From Bradyrhizobium nitroreducens (GTDB taxonomy: Bacteria; Pseudomonadota; Alphaproteobacteria; Rhizobiales; Xanthobacteraceae), in NCBI RefSeq assembly GCF_002776695.1, contig NZ_LFJC01000003.1, positions 1,002,132 through 1,066,131 on the forward strand: 64,000 nt of DNA, written 5' to 3'. Below, in pieces: positions 56,972-64,000 of the stretch (position 1 is the first letter of the stretch; every line of letters starts with the position of its first letter). Both the position numbers and the translations under genes were made by a program. The notes under the pieces are model-generated. The model did not search any database. It saw only the letters and a list, made by a program, of their open reading frames with translations, and was not told the DNA's origin.

Positions 56972-58759
56972 TTAGGACAGCGCGCCCAGCACGCCCCTCG
57001 TCGCCTTGTCGATCTCCTCGACATAGCGGCGGCGGGCGAAGTTTTCCGTGAGGAAACCGACCACCTTGCGGCTGTCGGTGGAATCCACCACCGCCAGCAT
57101 TTCGGCCTCGGCCTCGTCGAACACCGCCATCGCCGACTTCACGTTCATTTCCGGGATCAGCACGATCTCGGTAAGGCGCGCGAGCTCGATCACCTGGATC
57201 TCGTCGGCGATGGTATCGAGATCGCCCGAGAACAGGTCCGGCAGCAGGACGAGGCCGACATATTCGTCGGCATTGTTGACGATGACGACCCCCGGCCGCG
57301 ATCCCAGCGCGAACTCGCGGCGCACGGCCGCGATCGTCGTGGTCGAGGGGACCTTGCCGACGTCGGAGCGCATCAGGCGCTCGACGGTGAGGTTGCGCAG
57401 CCAGCCGACGTCGTTGGCGCTGCGGATGGTCTCGCCGCGCAGATGCAGGCGCCAGGTCGAGAAGGAGTGGCCGAACATGAAGCGGACGCAGATCGAGGTG
57501 ACGATGCAGCCGGCCAGCACCACGGCGGTGACGTCGACGTTGCGAGTCATCTCGAGCACCAGGAACGACATGGTCAGGGGACCGCCGACGATGGCGACGC
57601 CGAGCGTCGCCATGCCCGTCAGCATCGCGACCAGCGGGTCGATCACGAAGTTCGGGCTGATCAGGAGCAGCACCGCGGCGAAAAACTTTCCGATCAGGCT
57701 GCCGACGAACAACGATGCGAAGAACAGACCGCCGCGGAAGCCCGAGGCGAGCGAGATCAGGCACGCCGTGACCTTCAGGGCGATGATCAGCGCGATCAGG
57801 CCGATCGTCATCTCGTGAAACAGATCGAGCACCATGGCGCCGTGGCCTGCCGCCAGGACCTGCGGCGTGACGATGGCGAAGCCGCCGACGATGAGGCCGC
57901 CGAACACGGGACGCAGCCAGACCGGCAGCCAGGCGAACAGGCGCTCGAAGTTCGGCGAGGAGCGCATCACGGCGATGCCGACGCCGCTCGTGACGAGCGC
58001 GAGCCCGATGAGCGCCAGATATTGCTCGACGCCGACGGCGCTGACCTTGGGTATCTCCAGCGAATAGGGCGCGCCGCCGAGCCATTGCGCGGTGAGCGCG
58101 CCGGCGAGCGAAGCGGCCAGGATCGGTGCAGCGCTGCCGACCGAGTAGACGCCGACGATCAGCTCGCAGGCGTAGAAGGCGCCGGTGATCGGCGCGCCGA
58201 ACGCGGCCGCGATCGCCGCGGCAGCGCCGCAACCGACCATCAGCCGCAGATCGTTGCGGCGCAGATTGAAGAATTTGCCGAACAGCGAGGCGATACCCGA
58301 GCCGATCTGGGTATAGCCGGCCTCGAGGCCGACCGAGGCGCCGCAGCCGTTGGAGATCAGCGTCTGGCTCGACACCACCACGCTGTCGCGCATCGACAGA
58401 TTGCCGCCGCGCAGCGCGTTCGCCTCGATCGGGTCGACCGCGCTCGAGATCTTCATCCGCCGCCGCGACCATTCCATGATGCCGAGCGCCAGTCCGCCGA
58501 GGGCAGGCGCGATCAGTGCCGCCCACGGGCTGACCCGGGCATTGGCAGAGAGGCGGACGTCGACCGGAATGCCGTAGATGACCATATGGGCAATCTGCGC
58601 GATCTCGGCCATCAGCGTCACGACGGCGCCGGCCAGCGCGCCGATGACCAGTGCGAGCGGGATGAGATAGAACTCGTTGCTGCGCAACAGCGCGCGCAGC
58701 CGAACCATGACGCGGTTGGATCCCTTGCGATCGGTGAGATGTCTGATCCGCGCGAACAC
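56972..58759 (-). CDS. ClC-family chloride channel/transporter with CBS domains
   Basis: 595 residues from GTG 58759 (MFARIRHLTDRKGSNRVM...); ATG 58708 is an alternative. ClC fold with GSGIA (pore region, ~140), GCGAAAAIAAAFGAPITGAF (the GxFxP-like element; the gating glutamate position of GREGP reads SVGLEAGYTQ), SGFRGGLFFASLFVG, and IVGGPLTMSFLVLEMTRN. The C-terminal ~150 residues hold two CBS domains (LMRSDVGKVPSTTTIAAVRR ... MAVFDEAEAEMLAVVDSTDS) that may bind nucleotides. Its start lies eight bases after the aldolase stop, so the two are one operon. Confidence 0.9.
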   Translation of the reverse strand: MFARIRHLTDRKGSNRVMVRLRALLRSNEFYLIPLALVIGALAGAVVTLMAEIAQIAHMVIYGIPVDVRLSANARVSPWAALIAPALGGLALGIMEWSRRRMKISSAVDPIEANALRGGNLSMRDSVVVSSQTLISNGCGASVGLEAGYTQIGSGIASLFGKFFNLRRNDLRLMVGCGAAAAIAAAFGAPITGAFYACELIVGVYSVGSAAPILAASLAGALTAQWLGGAPYSLEIPKVSAVGVEQYLALIGLALVTSGVGIAVMRSSPNFERLFAWLPVWLRPVFGGLIVGGFAIVTPQVLAAGHGAMVLDLFHEMTIGLIALIIALKVTACLISLASGFRGGLFFASLFVGSLIGKFFAAVLLLISPNFVIDPLVAMLTGMATLGVAIVGGPLTMSFLVLEMTRNVDVTAVVLAGCIVTSICVRFMFGHSFSTWRLHLRGETIRSANDVGWLRNLTVERLMRSDVGKVPSTTTIAAVRREFALGSRPGVVIVNNADEYVGLVLLPDLFSGDLDTIADEIQVIELARLTEIVLIPEMNVKSAMAVFDEAEAEMLAVVDSTDSRKVVGFLTENFARRRYVEEIDKATRGVLGALS

Positions 58760-58767
58760 CGCCCGCC

Positions 58768-59421
58768 CTAACCTTCCGACAGTCCGTAACCGGCCATGCG
58801 CTGGCGGACCCGCTCGATCTCGTCGCTCGGAAGCAATGGCGGCTTTCCGATCTGGAGGCAGCCGTGATATTGCCGCGCCAGCGTCTCGACCTCGACGGCC
58901 AGCCACATCGCCTTGTCCAGCGTCTTGCCGATCGCGATCATGCCGTGATGGTCGAGCAGGCAGGCCAGCCGGCCCTCCAGCGCCCGCACCGCATGGTCGG
59001 ACAGTTCGGCGGTTCCGAAGGTCGCATAGGGTGCGCAGCGGATGCTGTCGCCGCCGGCCGCCGCAATCATGTAGTGCACCGGCGGAATCTCCATGCCCAT
59101 GATGGCCAGGATGGTGCAATAGGTCGGATGGGCGTGCACGACGGCGTTGACGTCGGGTCGCGACTTCAGGATGTCGCGATGAAAGCGCCATTCGCTCGAC
59201 GGCTTCTGTTCCGCCGCGTGGGCGCCGTCCATGGTCATGAAGACGATCTGCTCCGGCGTCATGGCGTCATAGGGCACGCTGGTCGGCGTGACCAGGAGCC
59301 CGTCCACATGCCGGACGGAGATGTTGCCCGAGGTGCCCTGGTTGATGCCGAGCGCGTTCATGCGGCGGCACGCGTCGATGATGGCCTGTCTCTTGGCGAG
59401 CTCGTCCGTTGTCATCGACAT
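58768..59421 (-). CDS. Class II aldolase/adducin family protein
   Basis: 217 residues from ATG 59421. Zinc-dependent aldolase fold of the L-fuculose-phosphate aldolase kind: NQGTSGNISVR (~26-36) for phosphate, PSSEWRFHRDIL (~79; catalytic Glu), VVHAHPTYCTILA (~94; zinc His pair) and LLDHHGMIAIG (~156; third His). It cleaves or forms a sugar phosphate or related compound; the natural substrate is not clear. Coupled to the ClC gene downstream. Confidence 0.88.
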   Translation of the reverse strand: MSMTTDELAKRQAIIDACRRMNALGINQGTSGNISVRHVDGLLVTPTSVPYDAMTPEQIVFMTMDGAHAAEQKPSSEWRFHRDILKSRPDVNAVVHAHPTYCTILAIMGMEIPPVHYMIAAAGGDSIRCAPYATFGTAELSDHAVRALEGRLACLLDHHGMIAIGKTLDKAMWLAVEVETLARQYHGCLQIGKPPLLPSDEIERVRQRMAGYGLSEG

Positions 59422-59578
59422 CCCGATTTCCCGACGATCGACTTGTTAGAACGGAAGTACGTCAAAGCAACATGGCAGTGCAAGCGAAAGCGGCCCGGAT
59501 CCCGCGCCGTCCCGGCGAAGCTGCTGCCAAACCACGAAATGGACGGCAAAATCAATGGATTCAACTGATCTCGCAGCC

Positions 59579-60205
59579 CTATGACAGGCTGGTCCGGACG
59601 GCGGCAATTCCGTTGATCACGAACTGCACCGAATAAGCCGCGAGCAGCATGCCGAGGACGCGCGATATCACGGCATTGCCGGTGCGCCCCAGGGTGCGCG
59701 CGATCAGGTGGGCCGAGACGAAGCACAGCATGCAGATCAGGCAGACCGAGACGACGACCGCAATGATGATGGCGAGCTTCGCTCCGTAGCCGGCATCGCC
59801 CGACAGCAGCAGCGTGGTCGCGATCGCGCCGGGGCCGGCCATCATCGGGATGGCCAGGGGAAACACCGCGACGTCGGAAGCGTGCTCGGAGGTCGCCTTG
59901 TCGGCTTCTCGGGCCTCGCGATGCGGACGATCTCCGAAGATCATCTGGTAGGACACGCCGAACAGCAGCAGCCCGCCGGCGATCTGGAAGGCGGGGATGC
60001 CGATCCCGAGCTGGCGCAGCAGCCAGTTTCCGGCCAGCGCGATCACCACCAGGATCGAGGCCGCGATCAGCGGCGCGCGCAGCGCGATCGTGCGCTTGAC
60101 CTTGTCGGGCATGCCGCCGGTGGCCGCAAGAAACGCCGGCGCGAGGCCGACCGGGTCGACCACCAGCAGCAGCGTCACGAAGGCGGATAAAGCGAAGTCG
60201 AGCAT
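59579..60205 (-). CDS. MarC-family integral membrane protein
   Basis: 208 residues from ATG 60205. Six membrane helices with the MarC/UPF0056 signatures VVDPVGLAPAFLAATGGMP (~16-34) and FPLAIPMMAGPGAIATTLLL (~115-134). The transported substrate of the family is unsettled; a link to multiple antibiotic resistance has been withdrawn. Stands alone. Confidence 0.92.
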   Translation of the reverse strand: MLDFALSAFVTLLLVVDPVGLAPAFLAATGGMPDKVKRTIALRAPLIAASILVVIALAGNWLLRQLGIGIPAFQIAGGLLLFGVSYQMIFGDRPHREAREADKATSEHASDVAVFPLAIPMMAGPGAIATTLLLSGDAGYGAKLAIIIAVVVSVCLICMLCFVSAHLIARTLGRTGNAVISRVLGMLLAAYSVQFVINGIAAVRTSLS

Positions 60206-60293
60206 GTGGCGGTGTGGTCCTTGGACGCTGGAACGATGGCTGCCGGGCTGACTTAGCCCAGCGATGCCGCTTTGGAAATCACCGGAGAAGGCA

Positions 60294-60500
60294 ATGAGCG
60301 ACAGCGGAATTGGAACGCTCCTCGGCCAGCTCTCGGCCGATCTGCTCCGGCTCTGGTTCATCGGCGCCTTCGTGCTCGGTGGGGTCCTCGTCTATGGCGT
60401 GATGAAGGCCGGCCAGCTGCGCCGCGGCGAGCGGGCGCAGCTCGATCGCAACACCGCGGCACGGCAGCGCCAGGAAGATCCCTGCAAGCGTCCGACCTGA
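60294..60500 (+). CDS. Small single-span membrane protein
   Basis: 68 residues from ATG 60294 (GGAG seven bases upstream). One membrane helix (LLRLWFIGAFVLGGVLVYGV), then a basic cytoplasmic tail (KAGQLRRGERAQLDRNTAAR). No family. It precedes the DUF892 gene by 112 bp, which contains a GGAAC element. Confidence 0.6.
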   Translation: MSDSGIGTLLGQLSADLLRLWFIGAFVLGGVLVYGVMKAGQLRRGERAQLDRNTAARQRQEDPCKRPT

Positions 60501-60528
60501 ACGATCGCGCGCGCGTCGGTTGCAGTTT

Positions 60529-60553
60529 GGAACTTTCGTTCAGCAAGCGGCTT
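60529..60553 (+). promoter_or_regulatory. Candidate EcfG-like promoter of the DUF892 gene
   Basis: GGAAC (60529-60533), 17 bases, CTT (60551-60553), one base from the EcfG -10 GTT; the start codon is 60 bases downstream. DUF892 genes are known stress-regulon members in related bacteria, which supports the reading. Confidence 0.35.
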
Positions 60554-60612
60554 TGATCGCCAGAGGATTGAGGAAGGCGACGCCTTCCCGTGTGACCTCA
60601 AGAGGAGGACGT

Positions 60613-61179
60613 ATGGCTAAACGAGCGAAGAAGCGCACCACCAAGAAGACCGCCGCGCGGCGACCGCGCCAGGCCCCCAAGATGCTCAGCGACCTGTTCC
60701 TGGAGACGCTGAAGGACATCTATTTTGCCGAGAACAAGATCATCAAGACCCTGCCGAAGATGGCCAAGGCCGCGCACTCGAAGGATCTGGCGGCGGCCTT
60801 CAACAAGCACCTGCGCGAGACCCAGGGCCAGGTCAAGCGTCTCGAGCAGATCTTCAAGATGCTGGGCAAGCCGGCACGGGGCAAGCCCTGCGAGGCGATC
60901 AACGGCATCACCGATGAAGGTGCCGAGATCATGAAGGACTTCAAGGGCGCGCCGGCGCTCGACGCGGGCCTGCTCGCGGCCGCCCAGGCTGTCGAGCACT
61001 ACGAGATCTCCCGCTACGGCACGTTGCGCACCTGGGCCGAGGAGCTCGGCATGCAGGACGCGGCCAGGCTGCTTCAGGCGACGCTGGACGAGGAAGAGGC
61101 GACCGACCATACGCTGACCGAACTCGCCACCTCGGTGATCAACCTCGAGGCGGAGGAAGAATACCTCGCCGCGGCCTGA
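60613..61179 (+). CDS. DUF892 ferritin-like protein (YciF family)
   Basis: 188 residues from ATG 60613, with AGAGGAGG at four bases. A lysine-rich N-terminus (MAKRAKKRTTKKTAARRPRQ) precedes a four-helix ferritin-like domain: LFLETLKDIYFAENKIIKTL (~27-46), HLRETQGQVKRLEQIFKMLG (~73-92), VEHYEISRYGTLRTWAEELG (~127-146) and LQATLDEEEATDHTLTELAT (~154-173). Glu/His pairs in helices 1-4 can bind a diiron centre. YciF-type proteins accumulate under stress. The basic tail could bind DNA, as in some Dps proteins. Confidence 0.92.
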   Translation: MAKRAKKRTTKKTAARRPRQAPKMLSDLFLETLKDIYFAENKIIKTLPKMAKAAHSKDLAAAFNKHLRETQGQVKRLEQIFKMLGKPARGKPCEAINGITDEGAEIMKDFKGAPALDAGLLAAAQAVEHYEISRYGTLRTWAEELGMQDAARLLQATLDEEEATDHTLTELATSVINLEAEEEYLAAA

Positions 61180-61201
61180 CGCTGCGCGTTGACGATGACG
61201 A

Positions 61202-61226
61202 AACGCCGCGGCCATGCCGCGGCGTT
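61202..61226 (+). terminator. Hairpin after the DUF892 gene
   Basis: AACGCCGCGGCATGCCGCGGCGTT-type stem of 10 bp (arms AACGCCGCGG / CCGCGGCGTT), 22 bases past the stop; no strong T run. Confidence 0.5.
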
Positions 61227-61354
61227 GCCGTTTGGGCCCGTGGCGCGACATTTGTTTTGGATCGCACGACGGCGCATGGCACATCGGCGCCAGAGCACTG
61301 GATTTCCCTGGAACCAGTCCCATATGCAGGCTTTCCCACCCCAGAGCCCCCAAC

Positions 61355-61738
61355 ATGCAACCCAAAAATCCCCTCGACTGGATGCTGTCCGAAGCCCTGG
61401 ACTCGCTGACCCGCGCCGATCGGCTGCGCCAGCAATTCGGCCGCCAGGAAGCCTGCTGGGAGCCGCCGATCGACGTGCTGGAAACCGAGCACGAGCTCCT
61501 GATCCTGGTCGCGCTCCCCGGCGTCAATCCCGACAATGTCGAGACGGTCATTCATGACGGCGTGCTCGTCATCTCCGGTCGGCGCACCCTTCCGCCGGAG
61601 CTCCGCAACGCCCGCATCCACCGGCTCGAGCTGCCGCAGGGGCGTTTTGAGCGCCGCATTGCATTACCCCTCGGCCGCTACGCCATCAGCCGTTTCGTGA
61701 TGGACGGCTGCGTCGCTCTGCGCCTCGCCAAATCCTGA
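61355..61738 (+). CDS. Hsp20/alpha-crystallin family small heat-shock protein
   Basis: 127 residues from ATG 61355 (weak site). Alpha-crystallin domain at ~30-125: WEPPIDVLETEHELLILVAL, PGVNPDNVETVIHDGVLVIS and GRRTLPPELRNARIHRLELP, then a FERRIALP strand. The C-terminal IxI-type motif is not obvious. It is a holdase chaperone acting with Lon, whose gene starts eight bases after this stop; hsp20-lon pairs of this kind form heat- or stress-inducible operons separate from the clpX-lon-hup housekeeping locus. Confidence 0.87.
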   Translation: MQPKNPLDWMLSEALDSLTRADRLRQQFGRQEACWEPPIDVLETEHELLILVALPGVNPDNVETVIHDGVLVISGRRTLPPELRNARIHRLELPQGRFERRIALPLGRYAISRFVMDGCVALRLAKS

Positions 61739-61746
61739 GGTCGATC

Positions 61747-64000
<2,254 letters not shown>

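Overview
The window reads as chromosomal DNA of a GC-rich alphaproteobacterium, most likely Bradyrhizobium or a close relative in the Nitrobacteraceae. The grounds are gene content and style: a GcrA-type cell-cycle regulator, a phasin, many very small genes of types familiar from Bradyrhizobium, twin-arginine leaders of the MRRREFITLAGS kind, GTG and TTG starts behind strong Shine-Dalgarno sites, GGAAC-N17/18-GTT promoters of the alphaproteobacterial general stress sigma factor EcfG, and several dispersed palindromic repeats. No rRNA, tRNA or CRISPR array was seen. Family names come from reading the proteins; no database search was run.

Layout. 1-3.5 kb: end of a flavin hydroxylase, a truncated IS1182-like transposase and a large serine recombinase. 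3.7-8.4 kb: small stress or envelope genes, an EAL-domain protein and EcfG-like promoters. 8.6-13.6 kb: an Nramp-related transporter, an enolase-superfamily enzyme and an arginase. 13.6-24 kb: an accessory stretch of small or hypothetical genes, an SRAP protein, an esterase, a PAP2 protein and a cysteine synthase-like enzyme; a degenerate ~75-130 bp repeat occupies most intergenic gaps from 17.4 to 24 kb. 24-30 kb: a CHASE2-PAS-GGDEF-EAL protein and a FecR-domain exported protein, divergent from an orphan TpsB-type outer membrane transporter. 30-33.7 kb: hydrolase, cytochrome c, phasin. 33.7-36 kb: a DUF6456 gene and a GcrA paralogue facing a phage-repressor-like XRE/S24 regulator and a small gene, with five copies of a 15-bp inverted repeat placed on their promoters. 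36-42 kb: quinone oxidoreductase, MoxR/CoxE pair, a six-hairpin glycosidase-like protein.

42.5-54.6 kb is a purine (ureide) degradation island: a BmpA-type nucleoside/nucleobase ABC importer (ATPase, two permeases, binding protein), an 8-oxoguanine/guanine deaminase-like amidohydrolase, a xanthine dehydrogenase with unusual subunit partition (separate FAD subunit; 2Fe-2S and molybdenum domains fused), a fused OHCU decarboxylase/5-hydroxyisourate hydrolase, a PuuE-type allantoinase and a DUF3830 protein. Together they would import purines, deaminate and oxidise them to urate, and take 5-hydroxyisourate to allantoin and allantoate; the urate-oxidising step is not in the window.

54.6-56 kb is non-coding and repeat-rich. 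56-64 kb carries an envelope protein, a ClC chloride channel with CBS domains, a class II aldolase, a MarC protein, a DUF892 ferritin-like stress protein, and an Hsp20-Lon pair; the lon gene runs off the right edge.
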